A stretch of 64,000 bases of DNA from Iris pallida (lineage: Eukaryota > Streptophyta > Magnoliopsida > Asparagales > Iridaceae): the NCBI GenBank assembly GCA_029216955.1, contig JANAVB010005597.1, positions 47,349,108 through 47,413,107 on the forward strand. Direction: 5' to 3'. Made by a program: the position numbers and the translations under genes. The notes beneath the pieces are model-generated. The model saw nothing but the letters and a program-made list of their open reading frames with translations, was not told the origin of the DNA and searched no databases. Below, in pieces: positions 10,926 through 24,200 of the stretch; position 1 is the stretch's first letter; each line of letters starts with the position of its first letter.

Positions 10926-11160
10926 TATCATCAAATAGCGACGTAATGTAGCGACGGCAAGAAATTACGTCGCCAATAGCGACATCTTTATAAACACGTC
11001 GCAAAACGTCGGTGACTAGCGACGTTCTGCGACAGGAGTATCCTACGTCGCTGAATAGCGACGTTCAGCGACATATTATAAGTATATGTCGCCATAGTTC
11101 CGACGTTTAGCGACGTCAACACGTGACGTCGCTAAGTTATTTTACTTAGGGTATGTCGCT
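10926..11160. repeat. CACTA-2 5' subterminal repeats
   Basis: Repeated TAGCGACGT and ACGTCGCTA units, direct and inverted, occupy the first ~240 bp. They are expected TNPA-type binding sites. Confidence 0.9.
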
Positions 11161-11350
11161 GCCTTCTTTCCCCCTCACTCTCACTCGAAAATCCGAAAAT
11201 TTTAATTTTCCCCCCACCCCCCTCCCCCGGCGACTCCCTTCCCCTCTGTCAGTGCCCTCCCCCCCGGCGAGCTCCTCCTCCTCGAGATCCTCCTCCTCGA
11301 GCTCCTCCTCCCCCAATCCGAGCTCCTCCTCCTCTTCCTCAGGTAAACCC
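11160..11350 (+). promoter_or_regulatory. CACTA-2 leader: C/T-rich exon ending in a splice donor
   Basis: A strongly pyrimidine-rich stretch ends CTTCCTCAG|GTAAACCC near 11342, a good plant 5' splice site. The Ser/Pro-rich frame at 11153-11353 is probably untranslated leader. The same arrangement in reverse marks the 5' side of CACTA-1. Confidence 0.5.
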
Positions 11351-11388
11351 TAACCTAACTCCTCTCCTTCCTCCTCCTCCTCTCCCAC

Positions 11389-11578
11389 GGACACACACAC
11401 ATACGGACACACACACACAGACACAGACACACACACACACACACGGACACACACGGACACTGACACACACACACACACACAGACACAGACACAGACACAG
11501 ACACACACACATACACACACGGACATGGACACACACACACACACAAACACAGACACAGACACACACACACAGACACAG
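11389..11578. repeat. (CA)n-rich minisatellite
   Basis: A CA repeat interrupted at intervals by CAGACACAGA and CACGGACA. Cys/Val-rich frames on the minus strand are artefacts. Confidence 0.95.
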
Positions 11579-12834
11579 ATTTATTCCTAGTTTAAATGGT
11601 TTAAATTGTGATTTAAATGCTAGATTTGATTCCTAGACATGTTGTTAATCTATGTTAGTTGATATTTACATTGAGAATGGGTCGTTGCTGTGATATGGGA
11701 TTCGCACATATGTGGGTTGACTTTACATGACTGATACATGATACGTTTTAAGCTTTTCCTATGTCAATCCTGTTAATCTGATTCTAACTAATGTTTTAAG
11801 TACCAATATTACTCCTACATGTGTATTAGCCTATGATAGATTGATCTTTACTTATTAAATTAAGTTTTATTATATGGGAATGGAATTTGGACTCGAGTTG
11901 GTTTCAATGGGTTGATTGATACTCATGAATCAGTTTTGATTGTCCCCTGAACTTTAATTCCAAATTTTTTTTGATTTCTAATTGTTGTTCAGTTATCATT
12001 GGTTGTAACACATGTGTTAGTACCTGTTAATTCCTTTTTTTTCATTTCTGATTAGGCTTGTGATTTGAGAATAGGATATTGGACATGGGGTTCGATTTAA
12101 ATTGGTTTGATGAAAACTCAGGAATTTGGTTTGCTAAACACAAACTTGAACTGAATTGAACTGATTCCTTTTGATGAGTTATAATGATCCCCACATGTTC
12201 TAGTTTGTGTTTACTGCAGGATTGCTTAATTAGAATAGGCTATATGTTTGAGTATGAGAAATTGGACTGTGTGTTGGTTCTCGAAGACATGCAGGACTGG
12301 GAACTGATTTCCTTTCCTATTTTCCTGAGATGTATTCTCAGTTTCCTTGTTCACTGATTTCATGTTAGCTCACTGTTTCCCATTCCAGTTATTAGCTCAC
12401 TGAATTTTCTTTTCTTTGCAACTGTTAATATAATTCCAGATTTCTTAATGTTAGTTAGCTCACTATTTGCATTGACACTTGAACACAAATGTCTGCCACT
12501 GTTTCCTTTAACATTCAGTAATATTCTTGACATATATATCACTTCACTGTGTTAAACCTGAGACTCTGATTTCCCTTTTGTATACAATGTTTTTAAAAGA
12601 AATGTAGATTTCATTTTCCTTAAACTGTAAATAGGACTGAGATTGGTTTTCCTTTTCCTGAGATAAATCTACTGAATGTGTCAACTGATTCCCTTGAATA
12701 ACTGAAATTGAATTGACTGTTAACCAAGTGAATGGTTTAATTTCTATACCTGAGTTTTGTTCTTCCTAATGAGTTGAATGAATGTTTTAACATTGGGTTC
12801 CTGTAAACTGTAAATTAGTAAGGATATATTAGAT

Positions 12835-13235
12835 TTGACCTTGTTTGACCAAGGTTGACTATTTATTAGTTGGGATATGACTGAGAGGGTGACATGGTTG
12901 TCACCTTGTCAAAGACCCTTAATGTACCAACCTTGTTACCGCGGTATTGGTATTGGGATACCAATAACGATAAGGTAAAGGATACCAATAGCGATAAGGT
13001 AAAGGGTACCAACTTAAGGTATTGGTATTGGAATACCAATAGCGATAAGGTAAACGGTACCTTGGTAGGTAATGACTAGAAATAGGATATTTGACTTAGA
13101 TTGGACTAAGAGTTGACAAAGTCAACTATAGGTCAACCCTTGACCTACTTTGACCTTATTTGACTTTGTTTGACTTAGGTTGACCTTGTTTGACTTTGTT
13201 TGACTTAGTACAACCTAGTTTGACCTAGATTGCAT
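12835..13235. promoter_or_regulatory. Cluster of TTGAC (W-box-like) motifs
   Basis: By eye about 15 TTGAC/GTCAA cores, most as TTTGACC or TTTGACT, occur just upstream of the first tnp2 coding exon. TTGAC(C/T) is the core bound by plant WRKY factors. Position within the intron and regulatory use are inference; it may simply be a decayed short tandem repeat. Confidence 0.45.
12896..13065 (-). repeat. B3-fragment trace followed by a GATACC-type tandem repeat
   Basis: TGTCACCTTGTCAAAGACCC and the bases after it (12899-12950) match the B3 fragment of CACTA-1 near 6740. On the minus strand they read GTLRVFDKVTT. Next are about three units of GGTATTGGTATTGG plus ATACCAATAGCGATAAGGTA (about 12945-13060). 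Confidence 0.7.
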
Positions 13236-13346
13236 ATCATTGTTATTAGTAACCATCCGCTACTAATGTGTGTCCCTAATAAGACGTAATATACGAATTT
13301 GTGCCTGTTGGATAATGTGTGTCCATCTTTGCAGAATTATTTCCAA

Positions 13347-16300
13347 ATGGATATGAATTACTACTTGCGGAATCGTTCATGGATGTACAATCGTCGTCCT
13401 GATGATATGTGTGGTGTGCGGGATGAATACATAGCGGGAGTAGAGCAGTTCATGCAGTTTGCTAAGGCGTTCCCTCAGTACATGGACGGCACCAAAATTA
13501 AGTGTCCGTGTGTGAAATGTTATAACGTGAAATATTATCCAGAAGTGGAAGTGACATATCATTTGTACTCGAGGGATTTCATGCCTAATTACTATCAGTG
13601 GACCGCACACGGAGAACTTGTGTCTTTAGCATCAGAGCCGGAGCCTTATGTTGAGCCATATATGCATGCGGGACCTAATTTTATTTCAGATAATCATGCA
13701 TACGACGACGGGTGCGTGAACATGGTTTTCGACGCTACGGGGCCTAGTTTCGTTCATGATGCACCTGAGGAGACACCGAACGCCGATGCTGCACAGTTCA
13801 TGGAGTTGCTGGAGAATGCAAGGACTCCATTGTATCCTGGTTGAGAGGATCATTCACCGTTGGAGGTGGTTACAAGACTGTTGAGCATTAAGTCAGATTT
13901 TAACATGTCGCAAGAATACTACAACCGAGTATTGGAGTTGATTATAGAGATCTTGCCGGCGGGTGCTAAGTTGCCTAAAGACTTCTACCGGTCTAAGAGG
14001 ATGGTGAGATCGCTCTGGATGGGATACGAGAAAATCGATTCCTGTCGCAATGGGTGCATGCTGTACTACAAAGATGACAAGGACGCAGATGTATGCAGAT
14101 TTTGTGGTGTTGATCGCTATAATACAACTAGTACAGGAAGGTCTACCGGTGCAAGAAGACCGACCGATTCAATGCACTACTTGCCTTTAACGCCGCGGTT
14201 GCAAAGATTATTTATGGTGAAAGAGACGGCCGAAAATATGAGTTGGCACATGCGAGAACAGATTGAAGGAGTGTTGGATCACCCATTCGATGGAGAAGCG
14301 TGGAAGCACTTTGATCGAGTGTATCCTGATTTTGCTTCAGATCCGCGTAATGTCAGGTTGGGACTATCTTCTGACGGTTTTACTCCTTCTGGTCTTTCGG
14401 GATCCCAGTATTCGTGCTGGCCTGTGATTGTCACTCCGTATAACCTACCGCCTTGGATGTGCATGAAGACTCAGTACATGTTTCTAACCGTTATAATTCC
14501 TGGTCCAAACAATCCCAAGAGGAACATTGACGTGTACTTACAGCCTTTGATAGATGAGTTGAATCAGTTATGGGAAGTAGGCGCTAACACGTACGATGTT
14601 TCCAGGAAGCAGAATTTTCAGATGAAGGCAACCCTTATGTGGACCATCAACGACTTTTCGGCCTATGGAATGTTATCTGGATGGAGCACTCATGGCCGTC
14701 TCTCATATCCGTATTGCATGGACCGTAGTAAGACTTTTCGCTTGAAACACGGAGAAAAACCGTGCTTCTTTGATTGTCATCGGCAATTTCTGCCAAAAGA
14801 TCATCCGTTCAGAAGGAACAGGAATGCATTCCGTGCCGGCGTTGTAGAGAAGGATGATCTACCGCCAAGGTGGTGCGGAGCCACGATATGGGAGGAGGTT
14901 AAAGATTTTTCAAGTGCTATCGAAGATCCTACAACTGGGTACATGTGCGATGGATTTGGTAGAGATCATAACTGGACAAAGAGGAGCATATTCTGGGATC
15001 TGCCATACTGGAGTACCAATCTGATCAGACATAATCTTGATGTCATGCATATTAAGAAGAATGTGTTTGATAACATAATTATTACTGTGATGGACGTAAA
15101 GGAAAAAACGAAAGACAATCCCAAGGCCAGGTTGGACTTAGAAGAAATATGCAAACGTCCTGCGTTGCATTTGATACAGCAGAATGGAAAACAGTTCCTG
15201 TCGAAGTCAATTTTCTTGCTGGACAAGGAGGATAAAGTGAGACTTTGTCGGTGGATCCAGGGCCTAAAATTTCCAGACGGATATGTGTCAAATCTGAGAA
15301 GATGTGTCGATCCGAAGGAAAACAAATTAACGAGTATGAAGAGCCACGATTGTCACGTATTCATGGAGAGGTTAATTCCGATTGCATTTCGGGAATTCTT
15401 ATCGCAGGCAGTTTGGGATCCATTGACGGAGCTTAGCATATTCTTCAGGGATCTTTGTTCTAAGAAATTGCTCGTTGATCGTCTAGAAAAGCAAGAGAAG
15501 GACATTACGGTAACACTATGCAAGCTAGAGAGGGTGTTTTCTCCTGGATTCTTCGACTCTATGGAGCATTTGCCGATTCATCTATCCTATGAGGCACGTG
15601 TTGGTGGACCCGTCGAATATCGATAGATGTACCCGTCCGTTGTACCCATTCGAGCGATATTTGAATCACCTAAAAAGAAAGGTGAAAAATAAGACACGGG
15701 TCGAGAGTTCTATTTGTGAAGCCTATGTTCTCGAGAAGATTACAAACTTTTGTTCGATGTATTTCAAGCCTCATGTTGCAACTAATAGAACGAGAGCTTC
15801 CAGAAACGACAAGGGAGATCATGAAAGTAATGATACAATACTGAAGGTATTCAATGCTCCAGAAAAGCCATCGGGTAAGATGAAGAAGAGATATCTGAAC
15901 GATGATGAGCTAAGGGCTGCTCAGGTGTATGTATTACTCAACTGCGACGAGAAGGAAGTAGAGAAACTGGAGGGGTAAGTAAATAATACGTCTATATTAT
16001 TTTAATAGTGTTGAGAATGATACTATTACATTAATTGCACGATGTTGTTTTCAGCATATTTAATGATGATGTGAGGTCAGCTAGGCCACACATAACAGAA
16101 GAAGAACTAGAACAAGAAATGAGGCATTATTTTCCATTATGGTTGAGTGCATATGTAAGACCTGAGAACTCTGTAATTACCTTTCTGTATATGCACTTGA
16201 TTGAGAATGAGCTTAATTGCTTCTTTCGTGGTATTTAGGTCGATCGTCCATACGCAAGACTTGAGAATGAGTCTATTAGAACGCTAGCCAAGGGACCAAT

Positions 16301-16967
16301 TTATGCTGCAAAAATATGGCCAAGCTACTGTGTTAATGAATTTAGGTTCAAGTTAACAACTTGCCCGATCAGAGACAACTTTGTGGATCTCGACTCCACC
16401 AAAAACAGCTGTTTGTGTATCAGATCTTCGAACTACAAAAATGTTGATGCGGGCAATGATTTCTATGGCGTGCTACGGGAGATCGTGGAGCTGATATATA
16501 GTTATGGAATAGAGCCTGCTAAGATTGTGTTATTCAGGTGTGATTGGTTCGATCCGATTGAAGGTCAAGATTGGAAAGTAGACAAGCACGGTCTTGTTGA
16601 TATAAACTATCGGCGTCGATATCAAGCCTATGAACCATTTGTCCTATCAAGTCAGGCTCGGCTCGTGTACTTCACAAGTTATTCTAAACGGGAAACAACA
16701 AGGTCGGACTGGTGGACAGTATGCAAGACCAAAGCTAGAAATACCTTTAAGGTTGACGATATAGCTTATCAACAGGATGAACTACCTCTTGTAACAAATA
16801 TTATAGAAGTGCACACGACGGAAGTTCCTCATTACACATCTAATTGTGTAGAAGAAGTAGAATTATCTGAAGAGGAAGATGCAGATGAAAGTGAAGATTT
16901 AGAGGAGGAAGAAGAAGAAGAAGAAGATGAACTAAACGAACTAGATGAATTTTTAGAAGAGGATTAA
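13347..16967 (+). pseudogene. tnp2: tnp2-like (TNPD) CACTA transposase, four exons, disrupted
   Basis: The start ATG at 13347 follows the acceptor at 13334 and gives MDMNYYLRNRSWMYNRRP, the usual N-terminus of CACTA transposase-associated domains with a CPCVKC pair. The tnp2 core follows (SLWMGYEKIDSCRNGCMLYY; MREQIEGVLDHPFDGEAWKH; NVRLGLSSDGFTP; NLDVMHIKKNVFDN). Then come a DUF4218-type region (RYLNHLKRKVKNKTRVE) and a DUF4216-type C-terminus ending in an acidic tail at 16967. Apparent introns are 15975-16054 and about 16156-16238. Defects are an in-frame TGA at 13842-13844, and a TAG plus frameshift at 15624-15650 around a partly duplicated GTACCC segment. TNPD-type proteins cut the element ends. 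This copy is unlikely to be active. Confidence 0.92.
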
Positions 16968-17142
16968 AATCTGTAATGTCTATCATATAAATATGTATTT
17001 TTGTAATAATAAATCTGTGATACTTTAGCGACACTTTTATCTGTGACCATGATATTTTTTGAAAATCTGTGATGTCTATCATATAAATATGTATTTTTGT
17101 TTTATTGTCATATGTTATTATCAGGTATGACTAGACCAGGAG

Positions 17143-18150
17143 TGTTTTCCATAAATAAATTCACTTTATTTATTGTGTTTCTGGAAAAATTACAACTGTA
17201 GGAATCCGATCTAGAAGACGATCGCTTTATCCCTTAGACGATACGAAGAAGAAAAGCTCTCAAAATTTCAACAGCAATTTAGATATCTATGTATCTGTAC
17301 AATGAATGAGAAAAGAACTCTATTTATAGAGTCAAAAATAACTGAAAAGATAACTGTCTTCACAACCTGTGCATAATTGAAAATCACGCAGGATTTAACA
17401 TACACAAGGTTATGGGCAGTTACTGGACGTGGCCTGTAACTGTTGGACACATGGCAATCGTGCATGAGTCGTGTGCAAGTTACAGGACGTGCAGGTGAGA
17501 GATCGGTGGCATGGCTGCCACATACTCCAATTTGATGAAATCTACGCAGGCTTGTTGATGATGAAATCCACGCAGACTTTGGTGCAGAAAGCTTCAGAAT
17601 CCACGCAGACTTGGGGCAGAAAGCTTCAGAATCCACGCAGACTTGGAGCAGAAAGCTTCAGAATCCACGCAGACTTAGTACAAAAAGCTTCAAAATACAC
17701 GCAAGCTTGAGAAAGGAACATAGAAGTTCAAAATACACGCAGACTTGAGTCAGAACGGTCAGCTGTCTTGATTCGACGTGCCTCGACTGACACAAAATCT
17801 CTGATATTGATTGCCTTTTGTCAGTCGTATTAAATGACAATAACCTCTTTTGGTACGCCAACTTGATGAAGGCTGAGTCTTGTTGAAGAAGATTTCGAAA
17901 GTCACGCAATAGTCGGCTGTGATCTCTCGAGTTCCGTGCATACGTGGCATACAAGGAGACATTCTTTGACTGTCGTGCTGTCAGTCATAATGACACTCTG
18001 ACAAATGATGAGCTGTCGCTCAGCGTGACTTTTTTAAACATTGTCTTGATCAACTCAGCGTGACTTTTAGACTTTGTCATGATCAACTCAGCGTGACTTT
18101 TAGACTTTGTCCTGATCAACTCAGCGTGACTTTCATTTTTGAGGCCTACA
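17143..18150 (-). repeat. Tat 3' LTR
   Basis: 1008 bp. On the minus strand it begins TGTAGGCCTC and ends GGAAAACA. It contains a ~31-bp repeat with AATCCACGCAGACTTGG (17560-17760) and 33-bp repeats with CAGCGTGACTTTTAGAC (18020-18140). The AT-palindrome CTCTATTTATAGAG (17310-17323) can serve as the TATA box on the minus strand. Confidence 0.95.
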
Positions 18151-18170
18151 AAATCCCCTTCAAAGTTTTC
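18151..18170 (-). other. Tat polypurine tract
   Basis: On the minus strand GAAGGGGATTT directly precedes the TGTAGG start of the 3' LTR. This fits a plus-strand primer. Confidence 0.75.
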
Positions 18171-18364
18171 AAAAAAATGATAAATTATTTCGAAATACTT
18201 TGAAATCGAGATGATAAAATGAATGTAGTCACGCTGAGATGACTTTAAAGAGAGATTTACTCCGAAATGATTGGACTGTTGGGATTCTGTGCGGTTAGGA
18301 TCCCGTGCAAAGCTCCCAAATCGAGGCAAATAATGATGTTGCCGTTTGGATTTCTTCATGAACC

Positions 18365-18372
18365 TATAAATA
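18365..18372 (+). promoter_or_regulatory. TATA-like box of the antisense PMD-like gene
   Basis: TATAAATA lies 127 bp before the ATG at 18492 and just outside the 3' LTR, on the strand opposite to gag-pol. The spacing leaves a plausible leader of ~90-100 bases with CTTCATCTTCCCCGACG repeated. Confidence 0.55.
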
Positions 18373-18799
18373 AGCCATAAACCACTTCTTTGTTTCTTTA
18401 CTACTTTAGAGAGAGAATCCACAGAAGAGAAACTTCATCTTCCCCGACGAACTTCATCTTCCCCGACTTCTTCTTCCTTTTCTCAACAGCAATGGCTCCT
18501 AAGAAAACCGATGCTCAGGCCAAGGGGAAAGCTCCTGCGACTTTCTCGCGTGCCACCACTGACAGACTCCCTCGACGCGAAGTCACGCATCCTCCTATGC
18601 AGCGTAAGTGATGGATGGGGATATGAACTGTTGAAGATGACTTGATGAAGATGACTTTGATGAAGATGAACTCCACATAGAAATCTTAGGATCTTAAGAC
18701 AAATAATAAACTTCAGAAATATATCCCCCCTTCTTAGGGCAAAGGATATTAATAAAGTATGCCCCCTCTTTAGGGTCGGCCATACTTCACATCTTCGTG

Positions 18800-19200
18800 T
18801 TTACGAAGCTCTGTGTTTCACGCAAATGAGCATGGCTCTCATGACTCTGCGTGATTTTTCATGTATTGGCAGAAATATCCATGTTGAATTATTCACGCAG
18901 CTTTCATGACTCTGCGTGATTTTTCACGTGTTGGCAGAGATGTCGATTTTGAAATAGTCACGCAGACTTCTGAGAGTCATCCTCTGGATAGATTAGTTTT
19001 GATCTGTCAGCGTATATTTTGTCATTTTTACTTCAATGTGACTCTGGCAATGATGCGTGACTTTTCATTCTAATCTGTCTTGCGTGAATTAATCACATGC
19101 GTGAATAAATCATTCAGCGTGTCTTGATAGTATATCTGTCTGAAGTCTGCGTGACTTATGAAATTTCCTTCAAACACTGCTATACACGCATAAGGCTCAT
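18800..19200. repeat. Dispersed GCGTGA/TCACGC motifs in intron 1 of the antisense gene
   Basis: TGCGTGATTTTTCA, CACGCAGACTT, AGCGTG and GCGTGACTT recur more than ten times in 400 bp, on both strands. They share their core with the LTR repeats and with the gag-coding repeat of the same element. Confidence 0.7.
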
Positions 19201-21223
19201 AGACACAGATTTTAGTGAAACACATCTGACCTTGTCTTCTTTTTATTTTCTGTAGTGAACATCCGAAGTGAAGAGGCAGATTATGAAGGGCACTTGAGTT
19301 TTTCATTTAAACATAATTTATCTCATGTGCAATTTCCTCAGTTTGACCTTCCAGAAGCCAGACTGTCGTTGTTGGCAAATCAAGACCATACAACTTTACT
19401 CTGTCTGATGAATGGTCAACCCTTTCAGAGTCTTGATTTGGTGTCCCACAAGAAACCAGCATTTCTGTTCGGGGATGCCATAGCACAAAAGTCCCAACCA
19501 AAGGGCATCAGAGAGAAGGTCTGCTTTTACTTCGAAGGTGATGCAAAATAGCCCATGTACTGGCCGAAGGTTTCTAGGGGCTTATCTATCATGAGATTTA
19601 TGCATGCCAGCTATCCCAGAAAGATGTCCTGGCACTTAACAGAATATCAGCAGGCAAAGGCGAGCCGTATCATTTACAGGAAGGAGGGATTCTTCAGTTC
19701 CCCAGAGAATCATGTATCCGTGTTTCGAGGTTTGAAGACGGGATGTGTACCACCCGAAGACTCGTCAATATTGATGCCATTCAGGACGCCTATTTTCATA
19801 AATCAATTCATGGCAAACGAGAATGCATTCTACCCCACTGATTCGACGCCGAGGATGAACGGCTTAATGAATCAGGAGAACGTGAGATGGAGGACTTTGG
19901 TCTATTGGGCTCTGGAGCAGTTTAAGAGTGAGCTGAAGAAGATAAACCTTTATGACACGATCGTCAATTCCTCATACGGCTTCAGACCTAACCCCTTTCT
20001 GTTTCTGGCTTTGGTTGAGAGGTATAACCACAGGACGGGGACATTTATGACTCCCAAAGGGGAGATGGGCTTTGCCCTTCATGAGATGGAATACATCTCG
20101 CATCTGCCTTCGGGCACACTACCGTATGAAGAGTATGTGCCTACGACAGAAGAGCTGAACTTTCTGTCAGAGAAGAATTCGGAAATGGTACATCTGTTTG
20201 AAGAGATGATGTGCCATTTTGGCACATGTACTCTGTATTACAAGAGTTCTAAAGATGAAGCTGGCAACCACATCCAGAAGTGGATGTCTTATCTTTTCAT
20301 GAACCGTGAAAAGGATGAGAAAAAGATAAACGAGAAGAGATGGTATCAAATTAACTTCTTCAAGCCTCTCTCTGAGAGTGAAATCATTTATCTACTAGAG
20401 AAGTATGACTGCAAGGATTTTACGATCACTGAAGACTGGTATGAGTTTAAAGCTGGAACCACCTTCAGCTCGTATGTGAGGCAGAGTGGAAAGACTCTGT
20501 CAAAGAACGGTCATTTAGCCGGATTCCTATCTCTTTGGTTAAGAAGATTCGTCGTTCCTGGCTCCAGCTCTCTAGACAGAATACATAGAGGCGTTATCTT
20601 TGCAGCCGTGCGCCTTATATATGGTTATAAGATAGACTTATTATCAGCGATGACCTGTAGGCTGAACGCAGGTCTTCGGAATTTTGTAACCAATATGCTA
20701 TCTAATCAGAGGAGGATGACCGATGAGTTTCCCAGAATAGAGATGCCCTTCACATATCTATATGGTTGGCTTCTTCTCCATCATGACGGTCTGATACCTC
20801 CGGGAGCAGGAGGGAGTGGCAGTCTCTTTTTGGAGAAATACTCTGGAGAGACTTTCTGGAAGGTTCACACTCTTCCAGAATGCAAAAATATTCTGAATCG
20901 AGCGTCACATTGGTCCATTCAATGTGTCCCTCCACCATTGGGTTATGAGAGCATGCCCTTGAATATGATAGACGGAGATAAAGGGAACAGGCTAGATGAT
21001 GTAGCCTTTCAGTGGTTGCAGAGAATCCGGCCCTCTCATCTAGTATACCGTCATGAAGAAATGACGTATCTGGAGCCGTATCTACCGAGCCGATTTGCCA
21101 GGCAATTCGGATATGACCAGCTTCATGTTGGGAACGCCACCACCTGCCTTTCTGTTCGTGGAGGGCTTATTGATGGAGCTCGGGCCTGGAGATATTTCGC
21201 GGCTAAAGATACAAAAGCTGTAT

Positions 21224-24200
21224 TGTCACGACCCGGTCCCAATTGCTTGGGTCGAATCGGATCATGCCCAGCCTGCACCGTTGTTGAGACGGCGGCAGTA
21301 AGCTGTTCAGTAGCAGGTAACCATACAACAATACTATATTTGTCACAACTCAACATTCAAAAATTTAAAACTTTATTAAACTTTTACATGAAATAAAAGA
21401 TACAACTTAAACCATTTTTTTTATACATCATGAATAAAAGAAAACTCTAGGCAAACAGCTCAGCAATCTCGAATTCCTCGTCTTGGGATCGCGTAACAAA
21501 GCCTCATCATTGATACCTAAAATGTTGGGTCTCCAGTCAGGAGGGAGCAAAGTACAATTACGAATATCCAATAATTCAAATAATAATTTAAAATTTGCAA
21601 TGTTAAACAATTTGAAATACTTTAACAATATTTTTCACAATTCTACAATTGAAAACAATGTGATTTGAGTAGGTAACGAACTATGACCGGCTTGGGATGA
21701 TTCAATTATATCCTAATGATACGGTCCGGCCTATCCTCGTGTATAGGAGGAATCAGCTCGCACAATCAATGATGCAATATAGGGGTATTGGTCATAGACG
21801 CTACACTACTCCCCCAATATCCCGAGTCAATCAGATTCAATCAATGAGTCAATATTCGAACTCTAGGAGAGAGTTCCGTGTAGCAATGTGGTTTAAAATT
21901 GCAATAAAACAATTACTAGATAAATTACCAAATAGACATAACTGCACTTGCCTTTGTTTTATTGACTGGATTCGTTTGTTGATTCCGGGGTGATGCTAGT
22001 ACAGTCCTCGAAACCCTACAATTGAGAATTTAACTCAGATTCGTTGTATAACCAAGCTAAGTGTGCTAGTTGCAATCTCTAGTAGTCATGTCCTAGTCAG
22101 ATTTTAGGTTGTATTAAACTACAGCTAACGGTTACGTCGCAACTACGTACGTTGATTAAGCCGGTTAATTGATTTATTTGGAAATACACGAGAATCGATT
22201 ACAATTTGGAAAACTTTGTGTTTTGTAATATGTATATAAAATACAGTTTTCTTTTAGTGACAAACAGTGAATTAATAATATTTTATTTATTTTAGCTAAA
22301 CTCGTATTTAAGCCATAAATTACGTCCTATCTACGAATATGAAATCAATCCAAAATCCACCCAAATCACATCCACCAGAAAAAGAAAAGAAAATAACTAC
22401 GCTACACAAATACATGGGCACAGCTACTGGTCCTAGGGTGGGCTTATGCCCGATACATCTTTCTTTTACATTAAATAAGAAAATGACTGAATTATTAAAT
22501 AAAATGCAGAATTTAAATGACTATAATATTTAGCCTAAAAATAAAATAATAAATAAAAGAAAACTAGGGGTCTCAGACTCGGTCCTTTTTCTCAAAATTC
22601 GGTTTATGCCTCAACGTCCGGTCGGACCGGTGCGTTTGCATTTCGCCGGGGCCCACAGACCGGTACGGTCGTCGCCCGAAAATCGGTTTAGAAAATCATT
22701 TTCGAAAGCCAGTTTTGAAATCAATTAAAAATATAATTTTGTAAAAATTGGGCAGCACTTCCTCTATTCCGGGACAAACCCAAAACTGGGAAGCGCGCCA
22801 ACAAACACCTGCAAAATGTCCCAAACCAGGGAAAACCCATTTCCAACCAAAATGGTCCACAGAAATATCCACCAAAATTCCAACACCACAGAAATAATTC
22901 CCGAAAAGTCCGGGAATCCAATATCAACCAATTCACACCAACCCAGCAAGTAAAAACACAGGAAAAATCAAACTAACGCAGCTAAACGAAAATTATAACG
23001 CAGCTATCCGGATTCCCGAGAGGGAACCGGGGGACCGATCTATCATCATCGACTCACGGGAGGGACGAACTACTGTGATTAACAAGAATTTACCAAATTC
23101 CGTTGGCGGGGAGCCGCGGGAAAAGCTTGGGAAAAACCCGAAATGAAGTTCGGCAGCAGGTCGCAGATCTGGACAGCAACGTCGCGAATCCCGGACAGCA
23201 AAACTTCACAGATCCAGACTCAACCACGCACCGAAGAGGGGCGAAAGAGTCTGCGGGAGAGAGGGGATCCGCGGAAGAGGGCTCGCGAGCAGATCTGGCT
23301 CGCGGGAAACGGCAGCAGCACACCGGAAGGGCGCGGCCAAGGGAAACGGCGCGCGGACAGTGGCGGTGGGGAAGCGGATCGCCGGAGAGGCGACGGAAAA
23401 GCGGATCTGGACAGCGGGGTACGCTGTCGGAGTCGGTCGGAAGACCCACGCGCGCGTGGAGAGGGGCGCACGGCCGCTGGCTTCGCCGGAAATGGTCGGC
23501 GAACAGGGACAGCGCCGGGTGGCGCGGGGGAGGCACGGGGAACCGGCCGCTCGGGACGAAAGGGGGCGCGGCCTCGGATGGCCGGGAAGCGCCGGACTCG
23601 GCCGCGCAAGGGGCGACGCTGGTCGGGGCGGTCGCGGGTGGCCGCGCGGTTGAGCGCCGGACAGCAGCGGCGCGGATGGCCGCGGGAGCTAGGGCACGCC
23701 TCGCCAGAAAATGGGGGCGCGGAGGAGGAGCTCACGGAGAGCTGCCAGCCGAGGAGGAGGCGCTCGCGGACGGGGGCTCGGGGTCGCACGCGCGCAGGGT
23801 GGTCGGCGGAGAGTTCACCGGGAAAGGGAGATCGCCGGAGGGATTAGGTGGAGAAGTCGGGTTTTCTCCAGGAGGAGAAAAGAGAGTAGTGAGAGAGAGG
23901 GATGAAGTTTTTCTCTTAAGAAGAAATAAGAAGAGGGGGTTCTGTGTGTAGTTGAGCCAGGGAGTGGGAGAAGGAGTTAATAAAGAAAGAGTGGTGAATG
24001 TGTGAGTAAATAGGGAGGAGTTGGAGGAGTTGAGGGGTTCTGAGAGTGAAAGAAGGAGTGTAACGTAAGGAGAAGGGGAAACGTGGGAAAGGAAGAGGTC
24101 TGGTCCACTTGGACCAGATCTAAAAATTATATATTTTTATATTTTTTTTTATTTTAAGTTATGAACCAAGTCAAAAATAGAGTTAGGAAAAAGGGATTTG

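Larger units (their letters stand above)
11580..13335 (+). other. Long 5' intron of the CACTA-2 transposase transcript
   Basis: About 1.75 kb without a coding frame lies between the CAG|GTAAAC donor at ~11342 and the TTTGCAG acceptor ending at 13334. T-rich composition is typical of plant introns. It contains a B3-fragment trace, a short tandem repeat and a TTGAC-rich stretch, listed separately. Confidence 0.55.

Noticed and set aside
11339..11576. Cys/Val-rich minus-strand ORFs
   Set aside because: Translation of a (CA)n minisatellite.
23090..23951. Several 150-280-codon Arg/Gly-rich ORFs on both strands
   Set aside because: They lie in the GC-rich part of a solo LTR and overlap on both strands with no recognisable domain.
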